Source of the DNA: Paraburkholderia youngii
Lineage (GTDB): Bacteria > Pseudomonadota > Gammaproteobacteria > Burkholderiales > Burkholderiaceae
Assembly: GCF_013366925.1 (NCBI RefSeq)
Contig: NZ_JAALDK010000001.1
Span: forward strand, 186,001 to 250,000
DNA length: 64,000 nt
Direction of reading: 5' to 3'
The notes beneath the pieces were generated by a model, which did not search any database, was not told the origin of the DNA, and saw only the letters and a program-made list of their open reading frames with translations. The first letter of the stretch is position 1. Every line of letters begins with the position of its first letter. The translations under genes and the position numbers were made by a program. This document shows, one piece after another, positions 1 through 8,752 of the stretch.

Positions 1-1009
1 GCGCGAGCAGCTGTGTGACGAGCCGCGCGGCGTGCTCGGAACTGGTCGCGATCTGTTCGAGCGAGCGATGCACCTCGGCCGACGCGTTCTGGCGCAGCGC
101 AAGCTCGGCCTGCGTGCGCAGGCCGGCGAGCGGCGTTTTCATCTGATGCGCGGCGTCGGCGATGAAGCGCTTTTGCAGCTCCATGTTCTGTTCGAGGCGC
201 GTGAGCAGATCGTTGAACGACGTGACGAGCGGCTCGATTTCCGGCGGCGCGCGGCGCGCTTCGAGCGGCGACAGATCGTCCGGCCGGCGCGCGCGGATAT
301 GCGCCTGCAGCGCATGCAGCGGTTCCAGCCCGCGCGACAGCCCGAACCACACGAGCAGGATCGCGAGCGGCAGAATCACGAACTGCGGCAGGATCACGCC
401 CTTGATGATGTCGTTGGCGAGCTGGCTGCGCTTGTCGAGCGTTTCGGCGACCTGCACCAGCACGGGCTGCGCGCCCGGCGTCTGCGGAAACTCGACGGTC
501 GTATACGCGACGCGGATGTCATTGCCGCGCAGCACGTCGTCGCGGAATTCGACGAGGCCCGGTGGCGGGCGGTCCTCCTCGTGCGGCAGCGGCATGTCGC
601 GCTCGCCGGCCACCAGCTCGCCGCGCGTGCCGAGCACCTGAAAGAACACGCTGTCGACGTTGTCGGCGCGCAGGAAATCGCGCGTCGACTCGGGCAGCGA
701 CAGCTCCGCGACGCCGTTGACCGGATGGATCTGGCGCGCGAGCACATAGGCGTCGGTTTCGAGCGCGCGGTCGAACGGGCCGTTCGCGATCGACTTCGCG
801 ACCAGATAGGTGACCGCGAGGCTCATCGGCCACAGCAGCAGCAGCGGCGCGAGCATCCAGTCGAGAATCTCGCCGAACAGGGAGCGCGGACGCGCTTCGG
901 CGGCGGCTTCGGTTTCGTCGGGCGGGGCGAACGGGTTGGCGTAGCGCGCGTCGCGCGCCTCGTCGAGGTCCGCCGCGTGCGCCGTGGCGCGATCAGCGCG
1001 TGCGGACAT
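1..1009 (-). CDS. sensor histidine kinase, TctE/QseC-like (3' part outside window)
   Basis: Membrane histidine kinase that should phosphorylate the response regulator encoded just upstream (9 bases between that stop and this ATG). About 336 codons are visible. After a cytoplasmic N-terminus of about 50 residues comes a first membrane segment (WMLAPLLLLWPMSLAVTYLV), then a periplasmic domain, a second segment near residues 200-220, a HAMP-like linker, and the dimerisation box FIADAAHQMKTPL with the phospho-acceptor His at about residue 288. The ATP-binding domain lies beyond the window edge, so the gene is partial here. The Gln after the catalytic His (HQMKTP) is typical of the TctE/QseC branch. 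The ligand cannot be read from the sequence. Confidence 0.88.
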   Translation of the reverse strand, partial: MSARADRATAHAADLDEARDARYANPFAPPDETEAAAEARPRSLFGEILDWMLAPLLLLWPMSLAVTYLVAKSIANGPFDRALETDAYVLARQIHPVNGVAELSLPESTRDFLRADNVDSVFFQVLGTRGELVAGERDMPLPHEEDRPPPGLVEFRDDVLRGNDIRVAYTTVEFPQTPGAQPVLVQVAETLDKRSQLANDIIKGVILPQFVILPLAILLVWFGLSRGLEPLHALQAHIRARRPDDLSPLEARRAPPEIEPLVTSFNDLLTRLEQNMELQKRFIADAAHQMKTPLAGLRTQAELALRQNASAEVHRSLEQIATSSEHAARLVTQLLA

Positions 1010-1018
1010 CGCTGGCCT

Positions 1019-1816
1019 CTATTTGTAGTGATGGCTCGCCGGCATCGCGGCAGACGACGGCGCGGTGGATGGTGGTGCCGCTTGTGCCGCTTGTGCCGTT
1101 TGCGGCTCGGAGCCGGCAGCGGCGGCGGGCGTGTTCGCATTCGCCGGCGGCGCCGCTTTTTCGAGGCAGTAGCCGAGCCCGCGCACGGTGATGATGCGCA
1201 CGCCGCTCGGCTCGATCTTCTTGCGCAGCCGGTGCACGTAGACTTCGATCGCGTTGTTGCTGACTTCCTCGCCCCATTCGCAAAGATGGTCGACCAGCTG
1301 CTCTTTCGAGACCAGCCGGCCGATCCGTTGCAGCAGCACTTCGAGCAGACCGAGCTCGCGCGCGGACAGATCGATCACCTGGTCGTTGACATAGGCGATG
1401 CGGCCCACCTGATCGAACGACAGTGAGCCATGCCGCACGACGGTCGGGCCACCGCCGGCACCGCGCCGCGTCAGCGCGCGCACGCGAGCTTCGAGTTCGT
1501 TCAGCGCGAAGGGCTTGGCCATGTAATCGTCGGCGCCGAGGTCGAGGCCTTTGACGCGTTCGTCCACACTGTCTGCGGCGGTCAGGATCAGCACGGGCAG
1601 GTTCGAATTGCGCGCGCGCAGGCGGCGCAGCACCTCGAGCCCGGACATGCGCGGCAGGCCCAGATCGAGGATCAATAGGTCGAACGTCTGCATTGACAAC
1701 GCGGTATCGGCTTCTACGCCGCTTTTGACGTGATCGACCGCATAGGCCGATTGGCGGAGTGATCGAACCAGACCGTCCGCGAGTATGCTGTCGTCTTCGG
1801 CAATCAGAATTCGCAT
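1019..1816 (-). CDS. OmpR-family response regulator (TctD/QseB-like) with Ala-rich tail
   Basis: DNA-binding response regulator, first gene of a two-gene operon with the sensor kinase. The receiver domain occupies residues 1-120 with the acidic pocket AEDD and phospho-acceptor Asp51 (LLILDLGLP). A winged-helix domain follows at about 125-222 and ends in the typical ITVRGLGY motif. The start at 1816 (MRILIAEDD) is chosen because the family begins there; an in-frame ATG nine codons upstream adds nothing recognisable. The predicted protein is 265 residues against about 220 for relatives, because a tail of about 45 residues rich in Ala, Pro and Ser follows the DNA-binding domain. The gene is divergent from recA, sharing a 254-base intergenic region. 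Confidence 0.88.
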   Translation of the reverse strand: MRILIAEDDSILADGLVRSLRQSAYAVDHVKSGVEADTALSMQTFDLLILDLGLPRMSGLEVLRRLRARNSNLPVLILTAADSVDERVKGLDLGADDYMAKPFALNELEARVRALTRRGAGGGPTVVRHGSLSFDQVGRIAYVNDQVIDLSARELGLLEVLLQRIGRLVSKEQLVDHLCEWGEEVSNNAIEVYVHRLRKKIEPSGVRIITVRGLGYCLEKAAPPANANTPAAAAGSEPQTAQAAQAAPPSTAPSSAAMPASHHYK

Positions 1817-1950
1817 GGTGCGCCAGCCTGGCTTTGCCGGCACCGTGGGGCTTGCCCCGGCGCGCAGCGGTCTCCGAACATTATTGTGGGTAGTGGGGGT
1901 GACGCGACAGTAAAAATGCGCGTTCGCATGATAATCGCGCTTGCCAAAAC

Positions 1951-1970
1951 CACTGTTTTTTTATACAGTG
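1951..1970. promoter_or_regulatory. LexA (SOS) box of recA
   Basis: The sequence CACTGTTTTTTTATACAGTG contains the LexA consensus CTGT-N8-ACAG exactly (1953-1968), with flanking bases extending the symmetry. It lies about 100 bases before the recA start, as expected for SOS control of recA in proteobacteria. Confidence 0.9.
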
Positions 1971-2070
1971 TCTGCGTTTCGTGTGATGTCCTGCAGGCTC
2001 CGCTCAATTCGAGTGAAACCACGGGTGCACACCTGCCTCAGACGCCGTTCATCATAGCAAAGGACGATTC

Positions 2071-3147
2071 ATGGAAGAAAGCAAGAAAGGCTCGGCTGGA
2101 CTGACTGCTGAAAAGAGCAAGGCTCTCGCCGCCGCGCTCGCGCAGATCGAAAAGCAGTTCGGCAAAGGGTCGGTCATGCGGCTCGGCGCAGGTGAGGCAG
2201 TCGAAGACATCCAGGTGGTCTCCACCGGATCGCTCGGCCTCGACATCGCATTGGGCGTCGGCGGTTTGCCGCGCGGCCGCGTGGTCGAAATCTACGGTCC
2301 GGAATCGTCCGGTAAAACCACGCTGACGCTTCAGGTCATCGCCGAAATGCAGAAGCTCGGCGGCACCGCGGCGTTCATCGACGCGGAACACGCGCTGGAC
2401 ATTCAATACGCGGGCAAGCTCGGCGTGAACGTCGCCGACCTGCTGGTCTCGCAGCCGGACACCGGCGAGCAGGCGCTCGAAATCGCCGACGCGCTGGTGC
2501 GCTCGGGCTCGATCGACATGATCGTGATCGACTCGGTGGCGGCGCTGGTGCCGAAGGCGGAAATCGAAGGCGAAATGGGCGACTCGCTGCCGGGTCTGCA
2601 GGCGCGTCTGATGTCGCAGGCACTGCGCAAGCTGACCGGCACGATCAAGCGCACGAACTGCCTCGTGATCTTCATCAACCAGATCCGCATGAAGATCGGC
2701 GTGATGTTCGGCAACCCGGAAACCACCACGGGCGGTAATGCGCTGAAGTTCTACGCGTCGGTGCGTCTGGACATCCGCCGCATCGGTTCGATCAAGAAGA
2801 ACGACGAAGTGATCGGCAACGAAACGCGCGTGAAGGTTGTCAAGAACAAGGTGTCGCCGCCGTTCCGCGAAGCGATCTTCGACATCCTGTACGGCGAGGG
2901 CATCTCGCGTCAGGGCGAAATCATCGACCTCGGCGTGCAGGCGAAGATCGTCGACAAGGCTGGCGCATGGTACAGCTACAACGGCGAGCGGATCGGTCAG
3001 GGCAAGGACAACGCGCGTGAATTCCTGCGCGAAAATCCGGACATCGCTCGCGAAATCGAAAACCGTATCCGCGAATCGCTGGGCGTCACCGCGATGGCGG
3101 ACGCCGTGACTGGCGCGGGCGCTGAAGTCGCGGACGAAGAAGAGTAA
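2071..3147 (+). CDS. recA: recombinase A
   Basis: DNA strand-exchange ATPase of homologous recombination and co-protease for LexA self-cleavage. The 358-residue protein matches RecA throughout. The Walker A motif GPESSGKTT is at residues 76-84, followed by the Walker B stretch [12 protein letters not shown], loop L1 ([17 protein letters not shown]), loop L2 ([22 protein letters not shown]) and an acidic C-terminal tail (EVADEEE). The start is fixed by [12 protein letters not shown]. It is preceded by a perfect LexA box and followed after 7 bases by recX, which is the classical recA-recX operon. Confidence 0.98.
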   Translation: MEESKKGSAGLTAEKSKALAAALAQIEKQFGKGSVMRLGAGEAVEDIQVVSTGSLGLDIALGVGGLPRGRVVEIYGPESSGKTTLTLQVIAEMQKLGGTAAFIDAEHALDIQYAGKLGVNVADLLVSQPDTGEQALEIADALVRSGSIDMIVIDSVAALVPKAEIEGEMGDSLPGLQARLMSQALRKLTGTIKRTNCLVIFINQIRMKIGVMFGNPETTTGGNALKFYASVRLDIRRIGSIKKNDEVIGNETRVKVVKNKVSPPFREAIFDILYGEGISRQGEIIDLGVQAKIVDKAGAWYSYNGERIGQGKDNAREFLRENPDIAREIENRIRESLGVTAMADAVTGAGAEVADEEE

Positions 3148-3154
3148 GCATCAC

Positions 3155-3922
3155 GTGATACGCAAAGGCCGGCCGCTGTCCGGTTCCGACTCTGGACGCC
3201 ATCCGGACGGCCCGCGCGACACGGCGGATGGATCGCCAGATTCCGGCGATCCATTCGATCCGTTCGAATCGTTCGACGCACACGACCGCGCCTCAGGCCG
3301 CGGGCCGCAGCGTACACGGTCTGCATCCCCTGCAGCATCGTCCAGCCCGGATTTCTCCGGGCGCGATTCCCGCCCCCCCTCCGAAGTCACCTACAGCCGT
3401 TCGCGTCGCCAGGCCGACGAAGTGAAGCCGGGGCAGGCCGACCAAGACGACAGCAGAAAATCCCAACGCCCAGCCCGTTCGCTGAAAGCACGGGCGCTCG
3501 GCTATCTGTCGCGTCGCGAATATAGCCGCGCCGAACTCGCGCGCAAGCTGAAGCCCTACGTCGAGGAAACCGATTCGCTCGACACGGTGCTTGACTCGCT
3601 GGAAGCCGAAAACTGGCTATCGGACTCGCGCTTCGCGGAAAGTCTGGTTCACCGGCGCGCATCGCGGCTTGGCACGAGCCGCATTCTCGGTGAACTGAAG
3701 CAGCACGCGCTGAACCCGGCGGTCGTCGAAGAGGCGAGTGCGCAATTGCGTGCAACCGAACTCGCGCGCGCCCAGGCGGTCTGGCTCAAGAAGTTCGGCC
3801 AGCTGCCACAAACGCCGGCGGAGCGCGCGAAGCAGGCGCGCTTCCTGGCGTCGCGTGGCTTCTCCGGCGCGACGATCGGCAAGATCCTGAAGGGTATCGA
3901 CGACATCTGGGACGGCGACTAG
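3155..3922 (+). CDS. recX: RecX, regulator of RecA, with long disordered N-terminus
   Basis: RecX binds RecA filaments and tunes their activity. The RecX fold begins only at about residue 109 (LKARALGYLSRREYSRAELARKL) and runs to the C-terminus through three-helix repeats. The first ~108 residues are Asp-, Ser-, Arg- and Pro-rich, low complexity, and not part of the family. The GTG at 3155, 7 bases after the recA stop, is the likely start. A later start would give a RecX of the usual ~150 residues, but no strong ribosome binding site decides between them. Co-transcription with recA puts it under SOS control. Confidence 0.88.
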   Translation: MIRKGRPLSGSDSGRHPDGPRDTADGSPDSGDPFDPFESFDAHDRASGRGPQRTRSASPAASSSPDFSGRDSRPPSEVTYSRSRRQADEVKPGQADQDDSRKSQRPARSLKARALGYLSRREYSRAELARKLKPYVEETDSLDTVLDSLEAENWLSDSRFAESLVHRRASRLGTSRILGELKQHALNPAVVEEASAQLRATELARAQAVWLKKFGQLPQTPAERAKQARFLASRGFSGATIGKILKGIDDIWDGD

Positions 3923-4050
3923 CACGTCAGCCCTGACGGCCGTCGATTGCCACGCCATAACCCGGCGCGAGGCCGTGCGCAATCGGGGCTGTCCCAAATA
4001 CCCGTTATGCTAAAATCCAAAGGTTTTCCAATCCGGCCTTTCCTTCCCGC

Positions 4051-4725
4051 ATGTCGCTCTCCCCGCCAGTGTCCCGTCAGTTGCGCCATCGTCGCGCAAT
4101 CAGAGCGGAAGCTTACGAGCGAGCCGATGGCCTGTGGGATGTGGAAGCGTGCCTGACCGACGAAAAGCCTCGCGATGTGGCGCTTCCGTCGGGAATCCGG
4201 CCCAATGGTCAGCCGATCCATGAACTCTGGCTTCGCATCACCATCGATCGCAAGCTCAACGTCGTCGACGCCGAGGCGTCGTCCGACTGGGTGCCCTATC
4301 CAGGGTTATGCCAGGCCAGCAATCCCGCCTACCGTGCCCTCATCGGGCTCAATCTGTTCCATAACTTCCGTCGCGATGCTGCCCGTTTGCTGGCCGGCAC
4401 GGCCGGTTGCACGCATCTCACCGAGCTGTGCGCGATGCTGCCGACCGCCGCGATCCAGGCGTTCGCCGGCGAAGTTTGGAACACCGATGAAGGCACGCCG
4501 GGCGCGAACGCGGGTTCGGGAGACGAATCGTCTAACGGCACAGGCGAGCATTCCAACGACAAGCCGCCATTCCAGCTGGGACGCTGCCATGCGCTGCGTT
4601 TCGACGGCGAGGCGGTGAAACAGTTTTATCCGCGCTGGTATGGCCACGCACCGCGTCCGGCGGAACGCGCGGCCTCGTCGGACGACGCGGCGGCCCGCGC
4701 ACGAGGCGGCGACGCGTCGGCCTGA
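4051..4725 (+). CDS. DUF2889 family protein
   Basis: Protein of unknown function, 224 residues. The N-terminal two thirds (SRQLRHRRAIRAEAYERADGLWDVEACLTD, then HELWLRITIDRKLNVVDAEA) looks like the DUF2889 family, which is common in Burkholderiales. A Ser/Gly/Asn-rich linker around residues 150-170 separates it from a C-terminal segment with FPLG-like and FYPRWYGHAP motifs. No signal peptide or membrane segment is seen. A weak promoter-like stretch (TATGCTAAAAT, about 4007-4017) precedes it. It stands alone between recX and sucC, and the context does not suggest a role. Confidence 0.72.
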   Translation: MSLSPPVSRQLRHRRAIRAEAYERADGLWDVEACLTDEKPRDVALPSGIRPNGQPIHELWLRITIDRKLNVVDAEASSDWVPYPGLCQASNPAYRALIGLNLFHNFRRDAARLLAGTAGCTHLTELCAMLPTAAIQAFAGEVWNTDEGTPGANAGSGDESSNGTGEHSNDKPPFQLGRCHALRFDGEAVKQFYPRWYGHAPRPAERAASSDDAAARARGGDASA

Positions 4726-4782
4726 ACGGCGGCAAAACGGAATCGAAGTTCTATCCAACTCTCAGACTGAAGGGAATCACGC

Positions 4783-5952
4783 ATGAAGATTCACGAGTAC
4801 CAGGGTAAGGAAATCCTGCGGAAATTCGGCGTCGCGGTACCGCGCGGCAAGCCGGTCTTCTCGGTGGATGATGCGGTCAAGGCCGCGGAAGAGCTCGGCG
4901 GCCCGGTGTGGGTCGTCAAGGCTCAGATCCACGCAGGTGGCCGTGGCAAGGGCGGCGGCGTCAAGGTCGCCAAGTCGCTGGAACAGGTTCGCGAGTACTC
5001 GAACCAGATCCTCGGCATGCAGCTCGTCACGCACCAGACCGGTCCGGAAGGCCAGAAGGTGAACCGCCTGCTGATCGAAGAAGGCGCCGACATCAAGAAG
5101 GAACTGTATGTCGGTCTCGTGATTGATCGCGTTTCGCAGAAGATCGTCGTGATGGCGTCGAGCGAAGGCGGCATGGACGTCGAAGAAGTCGCGGAAAAGA
5201 CGCCTGAGCTGATCCACAAGGTTGCAGTCGATCCGTCGACCGGCCTGAAGGACTCGGAAGCAGACGACCTCGCGAAGAAGATCGGCGTGCCCGACGCTTC
5301 GATCCCGCAAGCCCGCGCGATCCTGCAAGGCCTGTACAAGGCATTCTGGGAAACCGACGCATCGCTCGCCGAAATCAACCCGCTGATCCTGACCGGCGAC
5401 GGCAAGGTCATCGCACTCGACGCGAAGTTCAACTTCGACTCGAACGCGCTGTTCCGTCACCCGGAAATCGTCGCGTACCGCGATCTGGACGAAGAAGATC
5501 CGGCTGAAATCGAAGCGTCGAAGTTCGACCTCGCGTACATCTCGCTTGACGGCAACATCGGCTGCCTCGTGAACGGCGCTGGCCTCGCCATGGCAACGAT
5601 GGACACCATCAAGCTGTTCGGCGGCGAACCGGCGAACTTCCTCGACGTCGGCGGTGGTGCGACGACCGAGAAGGTCACCGAAGCGTTCAAGATCATGCTG
5701 AAGAACCCGAACCTGACCGCGATTCTGGTCAACATCTTCGGAGGCATCATGCGCTGCGACGTGATCGCGGAAGGCGTGATCGCGGCGTCGAAGGCCGTGT
5801 CGCTGAAGGTGCCGCTCGTGGTCCGCATGAAGGGCACGAACGAAGACCTGGGCAAGAAGATGCTCGCTGAATCCGGCCTGCCGATCATCTCGGCGGACAG
5901 CATGGAAGAAGCGGCTCAGAAGGTCGTCGCAGCTGCTTCGGGCAAGGCGTAA
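4783..5952 (+). CDS. sucC: succinyl-CoA ligase (ADP-forming) subunit beta
   Basis: Beta subunit of the TCA-cycle enzyme that converts succinyl-CoA to succinate with nucleoside triphosphate formation. The 389 residues begin [17 protein letters not shown]. The ATP-grasp domain comes first, including [15 protein letters not shown], and the C-terminal ligase domain carries [13 protein letters not shown] and [15 protein letters not shown]. The length is normal for the family. A ribosome binding site (GAAGGGAATC) precedes the ATG. It is followed by sucD after a 130-base spacer in which I see no feature. Confidence 0.97.
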   Translation: MKIHEYQGKEILRKFGVAVPRGKPVFSVDDAVKAAEELGGPVWVVKAQIHAGGRGKGGGVKVAKSLEQVREYSNQILGMQLVTHQTGPEGQKVNRLLIEEGADIKKELYVGLVIDRVSQKIVVMASSEGGMDVEEVAEKTPELIHKVAVDPSTGLKDSEADDLAKKIGVPDASIPQARAILQGLYKAFWETDASLAEINPLILTGDGKVIALDAKFNFDSNALFRHPEIVAYRDLDEEDPAEIEASKFDLAYISLDGNIGCLVNGAGLAMATMDTIKLFGGEPANFLDVGGGATTEKVTEAFKIMLKNPNLTAILVNIFGGIMRCDVIAEGVIAASKAVSLKVPLVVRMKGTNEDLGKKMLAESGLPIISADSMEEAAQKVVAAASGKA

Positions 5953-6082
5953 GCCACCTGTCTACGGCGCATTTACCAGCTCATTTGCCAAAATGACGAG
6001 TGGCGGCGCGCGAGCGACACAGGCGTGAAGTATCGCGCCGGGTGGCGCTACCGCGCGACGCCAAACGAACAGAGGTCAATAC

Positions 6083-6964
6083 ATGTCGATTCTGATCAAC
6101 AAAGACACCAAGGTCATCACGCAGGGCATCACCGGCAAGACCGGGCAGTTCCACACGCGTGCTTGCCGTGAATACGCAAACGGCCGCGAAGCGTACGTCG
6201 CGGGCGTGAACCCGAAGCGTGCGGGCGAAGATTTCGAAGGCATCCCCATCTACGCGAGCGTCGCTGAAGCCAAGGCTGAAACGGGCGCGACCGTGTCGGT
6301 GATTTACGTTCCGCCGGCAGGCGCTGCCGCGGCAATCTGGGAAGCCGTCGAAGCCGACCTGGATCTCGCAATCTGCATCACGGAAGGCATCCCCGTCCGC
6401 GACATGATCGAGATCAAGGACCGTATGCGTCGCGAAAACCGCAAGACGCTGCTGCTCGGACCGAACTGCCCGGGCACGATCACGCCGGACGAGCTGAAGA
6501 TCGGCATCATGCCGGGTCACATCCACCGCAAAGGCCGCATCGGCGTCGTGTCGCGTTCGGGCACGCTGACGTATGAAGCAGTCGGCCAGCTGACCGCGAT
6601 CGGCCTCGGCCAGTCGTCGGCAGTCGGTATCGGCGGCGACCCGATCAACGGTCTGAAGCACATCGACGTGATGAAGATGTTCAACGACGATCCGGATACG
6701 GACGCCGTCATCATGATCGGCGAAATCGGCGGTCCGGACGAAGCGAACGCTGCCGAGTGGATCAAGGGCAACATGAAGAAGCCGGTGGTTGGCTTCATCG
6801 CTGGCGTCACGGCGCCTCCGGGCAAGCGCATGGGCCACGCCGGCGCGCTGATCTCGGGCGGTGCGGACACCGCTGAAGCGAAGCTGGAAATCATGGACGC
6901 ATGCGGTATCAAGGTCACGAAGAACCCGTCGGAAATGGCGCGGCTTCTGAAGGCGATGCTGTAA
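6083..6964 (+). CDS. sucD: succinyl-CoA ligase (ADP-forming) subunit alpha
   Basis: Alpha subunit of succinyl-CoA synthetase. It binds CoA and carries the phosphohistidine that relays phosphate to the beta subunit. The N-terminal Rossmann fold starts SILINKDTKVITQGITGKTG. GPNCPGTITP and the GHAGALISGG motif with the active-site His at about residue 252 are present. At 293 residues it has the normal length. An AGAGGTC ribosome binding site sits before the start. The gene ends the sucCD unit at a rho-independent terminator (7036-7070). Confidence 0.97.
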   Translation: MSILINKDTKVITQGITGKTGQFHTRACREYANGREAYVAGVNPKRAGEDFEGIPIYASVAEAKAETGATVSVIYVPPAGAAAAIWEAVEADLDLAICITEGIPVRDMIEIKDRMRRENRKTLLLGPNCPGTITPDELKIGIMPGHIHRKGRIGVVSRSGTLTYEAVGQLTAIGLGQSSAVGIGGDPINGLKHIDVMKMFNDDPDTDAVIMIGEIGGPDEANAAEWIKGNMKKPVVGFIAGVTAPPGKRMGHAGALISGGADTAEAKLEIMDACGIKVTKNPSEMARLLKAML

Positions 6965-7035
6965 ATCGAATCCGCGTGCCGTAGGCGCGCGATTTTGATA
7001 CGCTTTCGAAGTCCTTTCGTGAGCGAGCGGTCCCG

Positions 7036-7070
7036 AAAAGCGGGGGAGTGCAGACTCCCCCGCTTTTTTT
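7036..7070 (+). terminator. rho-independent terminator of sucCD
   Basis: A perfect inverted repeat pairs 7036-7049 with 7054-7067 (core AGCGGGGGAGT / ACTCCCCCGCT) around a GCAG loop and runs into a T tract. It lies 72 bases after the sucD stop. Confidence 0.92.
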
Positions 7071-7128
7071 CGTCCGTGCTCGCGCCGTGTTTCTGTCCGC
7101 CCGGTCGATTTTTTCTTATTCTTTTTCC

Positions 7129-7833
7129 ATGCTGGAATTCTTCACGACGCTCAATTGGGGCGCGGTCTTTCAGATCATCGTCATCGACGTTCTGCTCGGT
7201 GGCGATAACGCGGTCGTCATTGCGCTCGCCTGCCGCAGTCTGCCGCAGTCGCAGCGCATGCGCGGCATCGTGTGGGGAACCGCCGGCGCGATCGTGCTGC
7301 GCGTCGTGCTGATTGCGTTCGCAGTCGCGCTGCTCGACGTGCCGTTCCTGAAGTTCGCGGGCGGCCTGCTGCTGCTGTGGATCGGCGTGCGCCTGCTGGC
7401 GCCCGCGCACGACGTTCACGACAAGGTGAAGCCGGCCGACAAGCTGATCTCGGCGGTGAAGACGATCATCATCGCGGACGCGGTGATGAGCGTGGACAAC
7501 GTGATCGCGATCGCCGGCGCTGCCGAAGCCGCGGAGCATGAGCACCGGTTGGCTCTGGTGATCTTTGGCCTCGTCGTGAGCATTCCGCTGATCGTGTGGG
7601 GCAGCCAGCTGATTCTGAAGCTGCTCGATCGCTTTCCGGGCATCGTGCTGTTCGGCGCGGGTCTGCTCGGCTGGATCGCGGGACGCCTGATGGTCAACGA
7701 CCCGGCCGGCGACCGCTGGCCGATCCTCGATACGCCCGTCGCCGAATACGGGATGAGCATCGCGGGCGCGCTGTTCGTCGTGATCGTCGGTTATCTGTTG
7801 AAGCGCCGCAACGCGAAACGCGCGGCGGTGTGA
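7129..7833 (+). CDS. TerC family integral membrane protein
   Basis: Polytopic inner-membrane protein of the TerC/YjbE type. Members have been linked to metal-ion (manganese) export or tellurium resistance. The 234 residues hold about seven hydrophobic segments. Two matching acidic motifs lie in membrane segments: VLLGGDNAVVIALA near the N-terminus and ADAVMSVDNVIAIAG near the middle, the expected internal duplication. I chose the ATG at 7129 (MLEFFTTLNWG); an upstream in-frame start would translate through the end of the sucD terminator and its T tract. No manganese riboswitch (yybP-ykoY) is apparent in the short upstream region. Confidence 0.85.
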   Translation: MLEFFTTLNWGAVFQIIVIDVLLGGDNAVVIALACRSLPQSQRMRGIVWGTAGAIVLRVVLIAFAVALLDVPFLKFAGGLLLLWIGVRLLAPAHDVHDKVKPADKLISAVKTIIIADAVMSVDNVIAIAGAAEAAEHEHRLALVIFGLVVSIPLIVWGSQLILKLLDRFPGIVLFGAGLLGWIAGRLMVNDPAGDRWPILDTPVAEYGMSIAGALFVVIVGYLLKRRNAKRAAV

Positions 7834-7990
7834 GCATGGCATTGACGGTGCGCCGCTGCCTAAGCCGTGATGCCGTCCGAATGCAAGCCTGGCCATCCGG
7901 CTGACTGTGACGCGCGAGCGTCGCTCGCTACGATTGAAACGCCTGTTCCCGATCCACGGGCCGGGCGTTTCTCGTATCAGGAGTCTGCCG

Positions 7991-8614
7991 ATGATCGTTA
8001 CCTTGCCATATTCCCCTTACTCCCAATCGACGCAATTCTCGCGCAGGTCACGCCGCGCACGCTGGCGCGAGAATTGGTTCACGCGCCTCTGCCGGCGCTG
8101 CGGCCTCGGGTTCACGTTGATCGAGTTGATGATCGTGCTGGCGATCGTCGGCGTGATCGCCGCCTATGCGATTCCCGCGTATCAGGACTATCTGGCGCGC
8201 AGCCGGGTCGGCGAGGGCTTGTCGCTCGCGGCGTCGGCGCGGCTCGCGGTGGCCGAAAACGCCGCGAGCGGCAACGCGTTCAGCGGCGGTTATGCGTCGC
8301 CGCCTGCCACACGCAACGTCGAGTCCATCCAGATCGACGACGACACCGGCCAGATCACGATCACGTACTCGACGCGCGTCGCGCAGGCCGGCGCGAACAC
8401 GATGACGCTGGTGCCCTCGGTGCCGGACAACGCCGATGCGCCGAGCGCACGCGTCGCGTTGAGCAAGGACACGGTGCAGACCGGTGCGCTGACGTGGGAA
8501 TGCTTTGCGAGCGGCAAGAGCGCGTCGTCGCTGCCGGCGCCGGGGTCGGGGCCGATGCCGGGTGAAGCGCCGACGCTCGCCGCGAATCTGGCGCCGCCAG
8601 AGTGCCGTTCGTAA
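7991..8614 (+). CDS. pilA: type IV pilin (PilA-like) with unusually long Arg-rich leader
   Basis: Type IV pilin precursor, 207 residues. The prepilin-peptidase site [22 protein letters not shown] lies after residue 40, with the conserved Glu at mature position 5. The mature N-terminal helix ends [14 protein letters not shown]. The C-terminal D-region is bounded by two cysteines (TWEC and PEC), and the protein ends CRS, so the last residue is Ser. The loop between the cysteines is Ser/Pro/Gly-rich. The leader ([11 protein letters not shown] then an Arg-rich stretch) is far longer than the usual 6-30 residues, but there is no in-frame start nearer the cleavage site. It is followed by an O-oligosaccharyltransferase gene, suggesting the pilin is glycosylated. 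Confidence 0.88.
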   Translation: MIVTLPYSPYSQSTQFSRRSRRARWRENWFTRLCRRCGLGFTLIELMIVLAIVGVIAAYAIPAYQDYLARSRVGEGLSLAASARLAVAENAASGNAFSGGYASPPATRNVESIQIDDDTGQITITYSTRVAQAGANTMTLVPSVPDNADAPSARVALSKDTVQTGALTWECFASGKSASSLPAPGSGPMPGEAPTLAANLAPPECRS

Positions 8615-8707
8615 GGGGGCGGATGAACGAGCGAGGCGACGGCCGAGCGCTCACCGGACGACTCGTAGCCACAACGTAAAGGGCTGATTTGCAGCCTATT
8701 TCGGCCG

Positions 8708-8751
8708 AACCGGCGCACAGTGCAACGAAATTTTTGTATAGTGCGCCGGTT
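8708..8751. repeat. 11-bp perfect inverted repeat flanking a -10-like element
   Basis: AACCGGCGCAC (8708-8718) and GTGCGCCGGTT (8741-8751) are exact reverse complements, separated by 22 bases that are AT-rich. The spacer ends in TATA, and the -10-like hexamer TATAGT (8737-8742) overlaps the right arm. The 5' end of the group II intron is two bases after the right arm. It may be an operator or an RNA hairpin in front of the glycosyltransferase gene, or a feature recognised at intron insertion. Confidence 0.6.
8737..8742 (+). promoter_or_regulatory. possible -10 element (TATAGT) for the O-oligosaccharyltransferase gene
   Basis: TATAGT in an AT-rich pocket 123 bases after the pilin stop. Without the intron it would lie about 32 bases upstream of the downstream gene's ATG, a natural promoter spacing. 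No good -35 hexamer is seen, so the call is tentative. Confidence 0.35.
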
Positions 8752-8752
8752 G

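Noticed and set aside
5952-6083. A regulatory element in the sucC-sucD gap
   Set aside because: 130 bases without a convincing hairpin, promoter or small frame.
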